A stretch of DNA of 64,000 nt from assembly GCA_003162475.1 (NCBI GenBank), contig PMOI01000004.1:316049-380048 (forward strand), given 5' to 3'. Of this stretch, positions 9,052-17,430 are shown in pieces; the stretch's first letter is position 1, and each line of letters opens with the position of its first letter. Origin of the DNA: Acidimicrobiaceae bacterium. GTDB taxonomy: Bacteria; Actinomycetota; Acidimicrobiia; Acidimicrobiales; RAAP-2. The position numbers were made by a program, and so were the translations under genes. Below the pieces are notes generated by a model. It did not search any database. It saw only the letters and a program-made list of their open reading frames with translations, and was not told the DNA's origin.

Positions 9052-9720
9052 GTGGTGAAGAACTCTTCGATCGAAGCGTTACCGAGCGCGTCGAGCTTGC
9101 GCTCGCGAGTCGAGAGTTCACTCGCGTCGGCGATCATCTCGGGCGAACTCGAACCGGGCCGGCTCATTTCGGTTCCGGCCCTCGCCACGCAGTTCAAGGT
9201 CTCGGCGACCCCGGTGCGAGAAGCAATGTTGAACCTGGAAAAACGCGGCTTCGTCGAGTCGGTGAAGAATAAGGGCTTCCTGGTCACCGAGGTGAGCAAG
9301 CACGACCTCTCCGAGATTGCCCAGTTGCGCAGTTGGCTCGAGGGTCCCGCGATGCGCGTCGTCGCCACGCAACTGCGAGACGTCGACCTCGCGCACTACC
9401 GCGAACTCGCGAACCTCATCACCGAGAGCGCCGCTATCGGCGACCTCGAGGCCTACCTCGCCGCCGACTCGGCCTTTCACTCGGCGTTGCTCGAACTCAC
9501 GAATAACCAGCGCCTCGTGGAACTCGTGGCGGAACTGCGCCACCAGACCCGCATGGTTGGCCTCGCCGACCTTCGCCCAAAGGCGGAACTGCTCGCCTCG
9601 GCGAACGAACACCAGGATCTATTGGACCTGCTCGCAACCGGTGACGGCGAGGCGGCCGAGCGTTTCATGGTCCATCACGTTGGCCACGTCATTGGCTGGT
9701 GGGCCGGACAACCCGAGTGA
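9052..9720 (+). CDS. GntR-family regulator (FCD subfamily), likely regulator of the hydroxyproline genes
   Basis: This 222-residue protein has a winged helix-turn-helix at about 15-80 (ALATQFKVSATPVREAMLNLEKRGFVE) and an FCD domain. Histidines of the usual metal site are visible in DSAFHSALLE, EHQDLLD and MVHHVGH. FCD regulators of this size commonly bind a small carboxylate or amino acid. A GTG at 9052 (or 9055) follows a strong AGAAGGGGG site. The gene is divergent from pepP, with an operator-like site at 8992 in its own promoter and another at 9753 directly after its stop, upstream of the DapA-family/epimerase operon. It is the best candidate for the factor that reads all three sites. The effector is unknown; hydroxyproline or a pathway intermediate is a guess. 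Confidence 0.9.
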   Translation: MVKNSSIEALPSASSLRSRVESSLASAIISGELEPGRLISVPALATQFKVSATPVREAMLNLEKRGFVESVKNKGFLVTEVSKHDLSEIAQLRSWLEGPAMRVVATQLRDVDLAHYRELANLITESAAIGDLEAYLAADSAFHSALLELTNNQRLVELVAELRHQTRMVGLADLRPKAELLASANEHQDLLDLLATGDGEAAERFMVHHVGHVIGWWAGQPE

Positions 9721-9752
9721 CCAGGAACGATCTCTGATCTCAACGGGGTGCC

Positions 9753-9768
9753 GTGTGACATATTACAC
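9753..9768 (+). promoter_or_regulatory. Predicted GntR operator, site 3 (upstream of DapA-family/epimerase operon)
   Basis: GTGTGACATATTACAC is the most symmetric of the three sites, with 12 of 16 positions equal to its own reverse complement. It lies in the 186-base gap between gntR and the DapA-family gene at 9907. The embedded TATTAC could serve as a -10 element, so repression by occlusion is the simple reading. Confidence 0.6.
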
Positions 9769-9906
9769 TTCTCCGAAAGGGGAACGGGAGTCGTCGCGGT
9801 CCCCGGAATCATCATCGCCCTGACACCACGTCGATTTTTCATCGGAGAAGGTCGCCGAATCTGGTGCCGACGGCGGTGACGTTTCGTCCGATTAGAAAGG
9901 AACAGC

Positions 9907-10836
9907 ATGTCCAGCAAGGTCGATCTCGGAGGAGTGGTTGTCGCCATTACCTTGGCGTTCAAGGAGGATCCGAGCGCACCCGCGGGACTCGCGGTTGACT
10001 ACGACCGTTTCGGGGAGCACTGCCAGTGGCTCATCGAGAACGGCTGTCGGGGTGTTGGGCCGAACGGGTCGCTGGGTGAGTACTCATCGTTGAGCGACGA
10101 GGAGCGTCGTAAGGTCGTCCAGGTCGCGGTCGACGCAGTAGGTGGTCGAGGCATCGTGATCGCGGGCGCTCACGGGGTCGGTTGGCATCAGGCGAAAGTG
10201 TGGGCCGAGCGCGCCGGCGAAGACGGGGCTGACGCGGTCATCGTGCTCCCGCCGACGATCTTTCGAGCGTCGGAGTCTGAAGTGATCGAGCACTACACCC
10301 GCGTCGCCGAAGTGGGGATGCCCTTGATGGTGTACAACAACCCCTTCGACACGAAGGTCGACATCTTGCCCCACGTAGTCGCCGAACTCGCCCAGATCCC
10401 CAACGTCGTCGCCATCAAGGAGTTCTCGGGCGACGTGCGCCGCATCCTCGACATTCGCGAACGCTGCGACATTGACGTCGTCGCGGGGGCGGACGACCTG
10501 CTCTTTGAGTCGCTCGTCGACGGTGCGGTTGGCTGGTTCGCCGGCTTTCCCAACGCCTTTCCCAAAGAGGCCGTCGAGATCTACGACCTCGTTCGCGCCA
10601 ACAAGGTCGACGAGGCGCGAGAACTGTACCGACACCTCGTGGCGCTCTTTCGCTGGGACTCGAAGGTCGAGTTCGTCCAGGCGATCAAACTGACGATGGA
10701 CATCGTTGGGAACAGTTACGGTGGACCGACCCGACCGCCACGAGGAAAACTCAGCGCGGTCAACGAAGCGCAGGTTCGTCGTGACGCGGCCCGCGCGATT
10801 TCCTACATCAACCAGCAACCCGTGGCCGCGAAGTAA
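9907..10836 (+). CDS. Dihydrodipicolinate synthase-family lyase, probable pyrroline-4-hydroxy-2-carboxylate deaminase
   Basis: A 309-residue TIM-barrel class I aldolase-type enzyme. The catalytic Tyr143 lies in VYNNP and the Schiff-base Lys171 in AIKEFSGD. GPNGSLGEYSSLSDEE takes the place of the usual GTTGE segment. The start has an AAAGGAAC ribosome site. It is followed two bases later by a proline racemase/hydroxyproline epimerase gene. In known bacterial trans-4-hydroxy-L-proline pathways a DapA-family enzyme converts pyrroline-4-hydroxy-2-carboxylate to 2-oxoglutarate semialdehyde and ammonia, and its gene sits next to the epimerase. That assignment comes from the neighbourhood. The family assignment is direct. 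Confidence 0.85.
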   Translation: MSSKVDLGGVVVAITLAFKEDPSAPAGLAVDYDRFGEHCQWLIENGCRGVGPNGSLGEYSSLSDEERRKVVQVAVDAVGGRGIVIAGAHGVGWHQAKVWAERAGEDGADAVIVLPPTIFRASESEVIEHYTRVAEVGMPLMVYNNPFDTKVDILPHVVAELAQIPNVVAIKEFSGDVRRILDIRERCDIDVVAGADDLLFESLVDGAVGWFAGFPNAFPKEAVEIYDLVRANKVDEARELYRHLVALFRWDSKVEFVQAIKLTMDIVGNSYGGPTRPPRGKLSAVNEAQVRRDAARAISYINQQPVAAK

Positions 10837-10838
10837 CC

Positions 10839-11840
10839 GTGCGCGCTTCGCGGATGTTCAGCGCGGTGGACTCGCACACCGAGGGCATGCCCACTCGGGT
10901 CGTGACCGGCGGTGTCGGCGATATTCCCGGCGCCACCATGAACGACAAGCGTCTCTACTTCATCGAGCACCTTGACCATCTCCGACAGTTTCTCGTGAAC
11001 GAGCCTCGAGGACACGCCGCGATGAGTGGGGCGATCTTGCAGACGCCCACGCGCCCCGACGCCGACTGGGGCGTGCTCTTCATTGAGGTCTCCGGTTGTC
11101 TTCCGATGTGCGGACACGGCACCATCGGCGTCGCTACGGTGCTCGTGGAGACGGGCATGGTCGAGGTGCAGGAACCCGTCACGACGATTCGACTCGATAC
11201 GCCGGCCGGACTCGTCGTCGTCAAGGTCGCCGTGTCCGACGGCCACGCCGACGCCGTCACGGTGGAGAACGTACCCGCGTACTCGGTGCGCCTCGACGAT
11301 GAGCTCGACGTGGCTGGTGTGGGGCGCGTCCCCTACAGCCTTGCCTTTGGCGGGAACTTCTACGCCATGGTGAATCTGGACGATGTTGGCCTCACCTTTG
11401 ATCGGTCTCGCCAATTCGAGATCACCGAGACGGGACTTGCCATCATGGACGCGATCAACACGACGAATCCACCTCGTCACCCTTCGATCAAGGGCGTCGA
11501 CCACTGCCACCACGTCGAGTTCATCGCGCCGGGCTCGACGGCACGCCATTCGCGCCACGCGATGTCGATCTATCCGGGTTGGTTCGACCGCTCACCGTGC
11601 GGTACCGGCACGTCAGCGCGCATGGCTGAGCTGTGGGCACGGGGCGAACTCGCGCTCAACGAGGACTTCGTGAACGAGTCGTTTATCGGCTCGCGATTCG
11701 TCGGACGCCTGATCGCCGAGACCGACGTCGATGGCGTGCCCGCGGTGATTCCGACCGTTACTGGTCGCGCGTGGGTGACGGGTCTAGGGCAGTACCTCCT
11801 CGATCCGAGCGACCCCTTTCCGAAGGGCTTCGTCTTTTGA
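10839..11840 (+). CDS. Proline racemase-family protein, probable 4-hydroxyproline 2-epimerase
   Basis: The 333-residue protein belongs to the proline racemase family. It has the opening DSHTEGMPTR and both catalytic cysteines, Cys91 in MCGHGTIG and Cys254 in SPCGTGTSA. Two cysteines indicate a racemase or epimerase, because the related trans-3-hydroxyproline dehydratases have Thr at the second site. The GTG start is two bases after the stop of the DapA-family gene, so they form one transcript under the 9753 operator-like site. Next to a DapA-family lyase and a D-amino-acid-type oxidoreductase, conversion of trans-4-hydroxy-L-proline to cis-4-hydroxy-D-proline is more likely than proline racemisation. 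Assay would be needed to separate the two. Confidence 0.88.
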   Translation: MRASRMFSAVDSHTEGMPTRVVTGGVGDIPGATMNDKRLYFIEHLDHLRQFLVNEPRGHAAMSGAILQTPTRPDADWGVLFIEVSGCLPMCGHGTIGVATVLVETGMVEVQEPVTTIRLDTPAGLVVVKVAVSDGHADAVTVENVPAYSVRLDDELDVAGVGRVPYSLAFGGNFYAMVNLDDVGLTFDRSRQFEITETGLAIMDAINTTNPPRHPSIKGVDHCHHVEFIAPGSTARHSRHAMSIYPGWFDRSPCGTGTSARMAELWARGELALNEDFVNESFIGSRFVGRLIAETDVDGVPAVIPTVTGRAWVTGLGQYLLDPSDPFPKGFVF

Positions 11841-11889
11841 TCGATCGTCGGTCCCACTGGCTGGCGTCCGGCGCCTCGATGGTGAGGTG

Positions 11890-12858
11890 CTACTCGTGCC
11901 CGTGAATGGCGTGGGGCTCGTAGGGCGCGGCGAGCGCGGCGAGTTCGTCGTCGCTGAGCTGGATCGACAGAGCCGCCACGGCGTCGTCGACGTGACCCAA
12001 CTTCGTCGCCCCAAAGATCGGTGCCGTCACGCCCGACTGGTGAAGGAGCCAACTGAGGGCCACCTGGGCTCTTGGAACACCACGATGCGTCGCGACGTCG
12101 TCGAGTCGGGTAACGATGGCGAGGTCCGAAGGATGCTCGTAGCGACCGTCGGGAAAATTATCAGAACGCCCTCGAAGCGTGCTGCGGTCTCCGTCGCCGG
12201 CGAGGAGTCCCCTCGCGAGCGGGCTCCAGGGCAAGATGCCAATACCCTGGTCGCGGCAGAGGGGAATCATCTCGCGTTCTTCTTCGCGGTAGATGAGGTT
12301 GTAGTGGTTCTGTACCGAAATGAACTGGTGACCGCCCGACGCCTTCGCAGCGAACTGGGCCTTCGAGAACTGCCACGCGTACATCGACGAGGCGCCGAGG
12401 TAGCGGGCCTTGCCGGCGCGCACCACGTCGTCGAGCGCGCTCATCGTCTCTTCGACGGGAACTCGATCGTCGAAACGATGGATCTGATAGAGGTCCACGT
12501 AGTCCATGTTGAGACGACGCAACGAATCGTCGATTGCCGTCATCACGTGCTTGCGCGACAGGCCACCACCGTTGGGACCGGCACCCACGGGCATGAAGAC
12601 CTTGGTGGAGACGACGACCTCGTCGCGAGCGGTGAACTCGCGCAGAAGGCGTCCGGTCGCGATCTCGCTCTGTCCAGCCGAGTACGAGTTCGACGTGTCG
12701 AAGAAATTGATACCTTTCTCGACAGCCCGACGAACTATCGGTCGCGCGGCGTCCTCATTGAGCACCCACGCTCGATCGGCTTCATTGGCGAAGCTCAGCA
12801 TGCCCAGACAGAGTCGCGAGACTCTCAGTCCCGAATGGCCGAGGCGGAGGTAGTCCAT
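11890..12858 (-). CDS. Aldo/keto reductase
   Basis: From the ATG at 12858 the protein has 322 residues. The frame is open further upstream, but MDYLRLGHSGLRVSRLCLG is the family's normal N-terminus and a GGTGGGC site precedes it. The catalytic tetrad is visible: Asp in NFFDTSNSY, Tyr in the same segment, Lys in VSTKVFMP and His in LYQIHRFD. The NADPH-binding segment near GATKLGHVDDAV is also present. It is a cytosolic NADPH-dependent carbonyl reductase of unknown substrate. It stands alone on the minus strand between the epimerase and the kinase genes, divergent from the latter by 113 bases. Confidence 0.88.
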   Translation of the reverse strand: MDYLRLGHSGLRVSRLCLGMLSFANEADRAWVLNEDAARPIVRRAVEKGINFFDTSNSYSAGQSEIATGRLLREFTARDEVVVSTKVFMPVGAGPNGGGLSRKHVMTAIDDSLRRLNMDYVDLYQIHRFDDRVPVEETMSALDDVVRAGKARYLGASSMYAWQFSKAQFAAKASGGHQFISVQNHYNLIYREEEREMIPLCRDQGIGILPWSPLARGLLAGDGDRSTLRGRSDNFPDGRYEHPSDLAIVTRLDDVATHRGVPRAQVALSWLLHQSGVTAPIFGATKLGHVDDAVAALSIQLSDDELAALAAPYEPHAIHGHE

Positions 12859-12971
12859 GTCGCCCACCAGTCTTTCGTGACCACGCGAGCGATGCCAATC
12901 GAGTCGACCCCCTGTGGCGCACGTAACGTTCATCGACGCGTGCGGTTCACGACTGTTGGCTGCGGGGCGAC

Positions 12972-14024
12972 ATGACGAATCCACAGTCTCGTTCCGCGCT
13001 GCACGCGTCGTTCGATCCCGCGCGCGCGGAGGACGCAGCATTCGTCGCACTGTCCGAGTACGCCATGGACGGAACGATGGACCGTTTGACGGGCGAGAAG
13101 GACGACAACTTTCTCCTCACTACGAACAAAGGTGAGCGCTTCTTGATGAAGGTGGCGCACCCGAACGAGGACGCCGAGGTGATGGCTCTGCAGAGCGCGG
13201 TCCTCCTCTTTCTCGAAGGTCACGCGACGAAGTTTCGAGTGCAGCGCGTGGTGAGGAACGTTGATGGGCGAGCGGACTTCGTCGTGGGTGAAGGTCCCTT
13301 GAGCGGACGAAGCGTGCGAATGACGACCTACCTCGATGGAACGTTGATGAGAATGGCGTCGTCGTCAGCTCGTTTGCGTCGCCACGTCGGTGAGACCTGC
13401 GCCGCTCTCAGTGCAGCATTGGTGGGCTTTGACCACCCGGCGGCTCACCGGCACTTGCTCTGGGACCTCCAGCACGTCCATGACCTTCGTCCGTTAATCG
13501 AAGAACTCAATGATCTCGATGATCGCAACCTGCTGCTCGGCGAACTCGAGCGCCTTGAACGTCTCGTGGCACCTCGACAGACCTCACTTCGCTCGCAAGT
13601 CATCCACAATGACCTCAGCACGGACAACTTGCTCGTCACCGACGACGCCAATGAAGTCGCGGGCATCATCGACTTCGGTGACGTGGTACACGCCCCGTTG
13701 GTGAACGACCTCGCCGTCGCCGTGTCGTATCAACTATCGAGTACCACCGACGTCGTGGCAGCGGCCTGCGACGTGGTGAGCGGATTCCACTCGGTGACGC
13801 CACTCAGTGAGGGTGAACTCTCCCTCTTACCTGCACTGGTCACTGCTCGGACGCTCACTTGGGTCACGATCCCGGCGTGGCGAGCCGTCCGCGTGCCGAA
13901 TAATCGAGAGTACGTGCTGCGAAACGCTGAGCGCAGCCGAACGCAATTACACAAACTTTTGGGAATACACGACGAGTACTTCGTCGAGGAACTGTTTCGC
14001 GCGTGTCGAATGGAGGAGACGTGA
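12972..14024 (+). CDS. APH-family kinase, hydroxylysine kinase-like
   Basis: A 350-residue protein with the aminoglycoside-phosphotransferase/choline-kinase fold. It has an ATP-binding Lys60 (RFLMKVAHP), the catalytic loop IHNDLSTDN with Asp214, and the metal-binding IIDFGD with Asp234. WDLQHVHDLRP at 164-174 resembles the segment found in AGPHD1/hydroxylysine kinase relatives. Its stop overlaps the start of a class III aminotransferase-fold gene as GTGA. In animals hydroxylysine kinase (AGPHD1) and 5-phosphohydroxylysine phospho-lyase (AGXT2L2) are consecutive steps of hydroxylysine breakdown. In bacteria related kinase and phospho-lyase modules are adjacent or fused. Phosphorylation of 5-hydroxy-L-lysine is therefore the leading idea. 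Ethanolamine or another amino alcohol remain possible. Confidence 0.78.
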   Translation: MTNPQSRSALHASFDPARAEDAAFVALSEYAMDGTMDRLTGEKDDNFLLTTNKGERFLMKVAHPNEDAEVMALQSAVLLFLEGHATKFRVQRVVRNVDGRADFVVGEGPLSGRSVRMTTYLDGTLMRMASSSARLRRHVGETCAALSAALVGFDHPAAHRHLLWDLQHVHDLRPLIEELNDLDDRNLLLGELERLERLVAPRQTSLRSQVIHNDLSTDNLLVTDDANEVAGIIDFGDVVHAPLVNDLAVAVSYQLSSTTDVVAAACDVVSGFHSVTPLSEGELSLLPALVTARTLTWVTIPAWRAVRVPNNREYVLRNAERSRTQLHKLLGIHDEYFVEELFRACRMEET

Positions 14025-15349
14025 CAAACACTGACCACATGGTGAACGGCTTTGACATGGCCACCCTCGGATCGCTGGAGCCGGAGTTGCGGTCGTTGGT
14101 GAGTCGGCGCGCGGCGCTGCTCGGGCCTGCCTACAAGCTCTTCTACGAACATCCCGTGCAGTTCGTTCGCGCGAGTGGCGTCCATCTCTACGACGCCGAG
14201 GGACGCGAGTACCTCGACGCGTACAACAACGTTCCCTCAGTCGGGCACTGTCACCCGCACGTCGTGGAGGCCGTGTCGAAGCAGATCGCCACGTTGAACA
14301 CCCACACCAGGTACGCGTACGAGCCGCTGCTCGACTACGCCGAGCGATTGCTGTCGACGTTTCCTGCGGCGATCAGTAACGTCATGTTCACGTGCAGCGG
14401 CAGCGAGGCCGTCGACCTCGCCGTGCGCGTGGCCCGCTTCTACACGCGCGGCACGGGCGTTATCGTCACGAACAACGCCTACCACGGCACGACCACCGCG
14501 GCGGCGGAACTGTCGCCGAGTCTGGGATCTGGCGTGGCGCTCGGACGCGACGTGTGGGCAATCGATCTTCCGCTGGCGAAGTTGGCCGTGGGCAGCGACG
14601 TGGGACATGAGTTGGCTTCGTCGGTGCGATCGGCAATCGCCGACATGGAGCGACACGGCGTCACGTTCGCCGCGTTCATTGCGGACTCGCTCCTCTCGTC
14701 CGACGGGATCTTCCCCCATCCGAAGGGATTCCTCGGCCCGATCGCAAAGGCGGTGCGTGACGCGGGAGGGCTGTACATCGCCGACGAGGTGCAGCCCGGC
14801 TTTGCCCGTACCGGGGAAGCGATGTGGGGGTTCGAGCGTCACGGAGTCGAGCCCGACCTCGCGGTGCTGGGTAAGCCAATGGGCAACGGCATGCCCATCG
14901 CGGCCATCGTCGCTCGCCCAGAACTGCTCGAGGAGTTCGGCGCCGTGAGCCGATACTTCAACACCTTCGGTGGTAACTCGGTAAGCATCGCCGCCGCGAA
15001 CGCGGTACTCGACGTCATCAACGACGAGGGTCTACTCGAGAACTCGCGCCTTGTAGGCGAGAAACTTCGCACGACGGTCGAAGAAATCGCGGCAGAGCGA
15101 GAAGACATCGTCGCCGTTCGCGGCGTCGGTCTTTACGTGGCGGCCGACGTCGTTTCGCCGAGGGACGGTGAACCGGACGCGGATCTGGCGTCACGCATTG
15201 TGAATCAGCTTCGCGAACGGCGGGTCCTGATAAGTGCGGTGGGGCGAGCTGGTAATACGCTGAAGATTCGCCCGCCACTCACGTTCTCGAGAGATCACGT
15301 TGCTCAGTTTGGCGAGGCTCTCGATGACGTTGTAAGCGCTATTCGCTAG
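14021..15349 (+). CDS. Class III aminotransferase-fold PLP enzyme, 5-phosphohydroxylysine/ethanolamine-phosphate phospho-lyase-like
   Basis: The protein of 442 residues starts with GTG at 14021, just after a GGAGGAG site and overlapping the kinase stop. It has the class III fold with the PLP lysine Lys285 in VLGKPMGNG, the IADEVQPGFART segment and SGSEAVDLAVRVAR. YLDAYNNVPSVGHCHP near the N-terminus closely resembles the NNVAHVGHCHP segment typical of AGXT2L-type phospho-lyases rather than ordinary omega-aminotransferases. With the kinase it would convert 5-phosphohydroxylysine to 2-aminoadipate 6-semialdehyde, ammonia and phosphate. That substrate is an inference from family and pairing. A plain aminotransferase activity is the alternative. 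Confidence 0.8.
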   Translation: MTNTDHMVNGFDMATLGSLEPELRSLVSRRAALLGPAYKLFYEHPVQFVRASGVHLYDAEGREYLDAYNNVPSVGHCHPHVVEAVSKQIATLNTHTRYAYEPLLDYAERLLSTFPAAISNVMFTCSGSEAVDLAVRVARFYTRGTGVIVTNNAYHGTTTAAAELSPSLGSGVALGRDVWAIDLPLAKLAVGSDVGHELASSVRSAIADMERHGVTFAAFIADSLLSSDGIFPHPKGFLGPIAKAVRDAGGLYIADEVQPGFARTGEAMWGFERHGVEPDLAVLGKPMGNGMPIAAIVARPELLEEFGAVSRYFNTFGGNSVSIAAANAVLDVINDEGLLENSRLVGEKLRTTVEEIAAEREDIVAVRGVGLYVAADVVSPRDGEPDADLASRIVNQLRERRVLISAVGRAGNTLKIRPPLTFSRDHVAQFGEALDDVVSAIR

Positions 15350-15356
15350 GCGTTCG

Positions 15357-15376
15357 GCCTGGATCGCGATCCAGGC
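15357..15376. terminator. Perfect 20-base palindrome, probable terminator hairpin
   Basis: GCCTGGATCGCGATCCAGGC begins seven bases after the phospho-lyase stop codon and is its own reverse complement. It can form a strong stem. No long T run follows directly (ATCTTGGGAGCCCTTTTC), so it is either a weak intrinsic terminator or an mRNA end-protecting hairpin. Confidence 0.5.
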
Positions 15377-15746
15377 ATCTTGGGAGCCCTTTTCAAAGCA
15401 CGGGACCATCGCTCGCAATACAAATCCACTGGTCAAACGGGGAGGGTCGTTCGCCCGAATTCTCTGAAATTCTCCCGGGTCTGAACTCTTGGCTAGACGA
15501 ATGGCTCGACATGGGCTCGTACTCCGGAATAGCCACTGTTCGTTATGAAGGAGTAAACGGAGACACTGTTGAAGCGCGACGCGGCGAGCGCGGACGGGAT
15601 TGACGCTTCCGAGGAAGGCCGCGTCACTGAGACGGATACTCTTCCCACAAGTCAATCTCCGTCCTAGCCCGATCAATGCTAAAGAGTTCTCGCAAGTTCG
15701 CATTTAGTTCAATAAATATAAATTCGTTCTCGTGCACTTTCGCGCG
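15377..15746. other. Intergenic region without a recognisable gene
   Basis: This stretch of about 370 bases is more A/T rich than its surroundings, especially near 15690-15740. It lies between the end of the phospho-lyase gene and the end of the convergent SDR gene. Open frames exist on the minus strand, but their protein sequence has no domain-like features. I see no RNA gene or repeat here. Confidence 0.6.
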
Positions 15747-16550
15747 CTAGTTGCTTGCCTCGCCGTAGTTAAAGGTCGTGACGCAGCCACCGTCGACGGC
15801 AACAATCGATCCTGTCATGAACGATGCGGCGTCGGATGCGAGGAACAGCACGACCTCGCCTACTTCAGCGGGCTGGCCCTGGCGCCGCAGAGGCTGCATT
15901 CCGGCCGCCTTCTCGCGGACGGCTGTCGCTGCGTCGAACTCCTCTTTGGTGAGCTGCGGTCCTCGGCGCCCGAGATGGGTGTCGATATATCCCGGGCAAA
16001 CTGCGTTGACCCGAATTCCGTCCGGCCCGTAGTCCACGGCGAGCTGCCGGGTCAGGTTGATGATCGCGCCCTTAGAGGCGCAGTACGCGGCCGCGTTCGG
16101 GGCGCCGATCAAACCATAGGTTGAGGCTGTGTTGACGATCCGCCCGTCGCGCTGAGCAAGGAAGTGCGGAATGGCGTACTTGGAGCACAAAAACGTACCA
16201 CGCAAGTTAACGCTGATCACGCGATCGAAGTCTTCTGGCTCGATCTCGTGCAGCCGGAGCTTGCCGCCGCCGATTCCAGCATTGTTCGCGAGGATGTCGA
16301 GACCACCGTAGCGCCCGACGGCGGCGGCGACCATGTCCTCAACCTGCTGGGCGTCGGACACATCTGCGGCCACGAAGAACGCTTCGCCGCCACCGTCGGT
16401 GATCTCTCTGACGGTGCGCTCGCCGTCGTCGGCGAGCACGTCGGAGACGACGACGTTCGCGCCGGCGCCCGCGAATGCCAGCGCGATCGCCCGACCGATC
16501 CCGTTCCCCGCTCCGGTGACGATCGCCGTCTTGTGATCAATCCTTGTCAT
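15747..16550 (-). CDS. Short-chain dehydrogenase/reductase (SDR, 3-oxoacyl-ACP reductase/glucose dehydrogenase type)
   Basis: The 267-residue classical SDR has the NAD(P)-binding TGAGNGIG at 12-19, NNAG at 89-92, catalytic Ser143 and YCASK (Tyr156, Lys160), and the late PGYIDT segment. The start at 16550 has GGAG five bases upstream. The frame continues upstream to 16664, but that part lacks family features. An Asp at the end of beta-strand 2 (VVVSDVLADD) points to NAD preference. The gene stands alone between two gene-poor, A/T-richer stretches, with a degenerate repeat nearby at 17040. It may have arrived separately from the islands on either side. The substrate is unknown. Confidence 0.88.
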   Translation of the reverse strand: MTRIDHKTAIVTGAGNGIGRAIALAFAGAGANVVVSDVLADDGERTVREITDGGGEAFFVAADVSDAQQVEDMVAAAVGRYGGLDILANNAGIGGGKLRLHEIEPEDFDRVISVNLRGTFLCSKYAIPHFLAQRDGRIVNTASTYGLIGAPNAAAYCASKGAIINLTRQLAVDYGPDGIRVNAVCPGYIDTHLGRRGPQLTKEEFDAATAVREKAAGMQPLRRQGQPAEVGEVVLFLASDAASFMTGSIVAVDGGCVTTFNYGEASN

Positions 16551-17430
16551 CTGCTCCAACCTTCTTTCGGGTCTGCTCTCGACGAGCTCTCGATCCAAAT
16601 CATATTGTCGAACAGCTAGCGCTTCGGGGCGCATGTTGGCCCCAATAGCACCTCGAGAAAGCATTTTCGAAACTCGTTGAACATCGGAACTCCCGAGTTT
16701 TCTGAAATGCCAGCACCGACCAGAATGGAGACTGTTCCGAGACTTTCAATTTCTGAAGCGTTCACCATTATTCAATTTCCTCAACTCGACATAACCAGAA
16801 CATCAATACGGACCTGACAAAAGGCAGCCTCTTGGCCGAAAGTTAAATTCCGATTCCTTGAGAGCCAATATTTGGAGTCCCAGGTTGCGGCAACTCTAAG
16901 CAGAACTCGGCGCAGACGTGGGTGGAAATAGCTGTAATGCGGTTCCAGTTTTGAGCTGGCTCGAGTTAGACGCCATGCTCCCGAACGGGACTGACGATTG
17001 GACGACAACGGCTAGTTGGGATGCTGGGGAACAAAGGCGCACGTCGGCCGACAACTTGGGACTAAAGGGATCTACCAAAGCGTTGTTCGCTGTCGAGTTC
17101 GTCGAGATTTTTCAGGATTGCTCGGCAGACCTTGTCGCTCAGTGTCGGTCTGGTTCGTGGTGCAGCAGAAGATGAGGCCCATCGAAGGTGTCGCCTTGCT
17201 TTCCAGGGGCGAATACTTCCAATTGAGTTGGTGACAAGTGAGTCTCCCCAAACCCGTCGCGATTCAGAGTGATGTACCCCTAGGGTTTTCTTTTGCGGCC
17301 TCCTGGACGCTTCTTAAAACCTTGCTCACTTAGTGCCCGATACTGCTGCGATTGACTTCGTGAGCGTTCGTCTGGCACCTCGGCGGTTCATGAACTTCTT
17401 CTAAGGGAGAAGAATTGCGTTTTCATCGAT
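16551..17430. other. Gene-poor region with a decayed repeat
   Basis: About 880 bases hold no credible gene. The part next to 16551 should contain the SDR promoter. The part from about 17040 to 17190 is a degenerate copy of a repeat also found at 50262-50420. At 17277 the sequence CCCCTAGGG followed by TTTTCTTTT looks like a remnant terminator. The region is A/T richer than its neighbours. Confidence 0.6.
17040..17190 (+). repeat. Dispersed degenerate repeat, copy R1
   Basis: This stretch aligns collinearly with 50262-50420. Both have a CTTGGGA(C/T)TAAA block, an AAAGCG block, and 85-86 bases later an AGTGTCGGTCTGG block that continues into GATGAGGCC or TATGAGGCC. The copies differ by many substitutions, so this is an old duplication. 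Short frames in it read like leftovers of a longer protein (LGLKGSTKAL), but no intact gene remains. I infer a mobile-element relic and cannot name the element. Confidence 0.6.

Noticed and set aside
11887..12975. Plus-strand open frame of 362 codons opposite the aldo/keto reductase
   Set aside because: The minus-strand protein has the full aldo/keto reductase tetrad. The plus-strand frame has no recognisable features.
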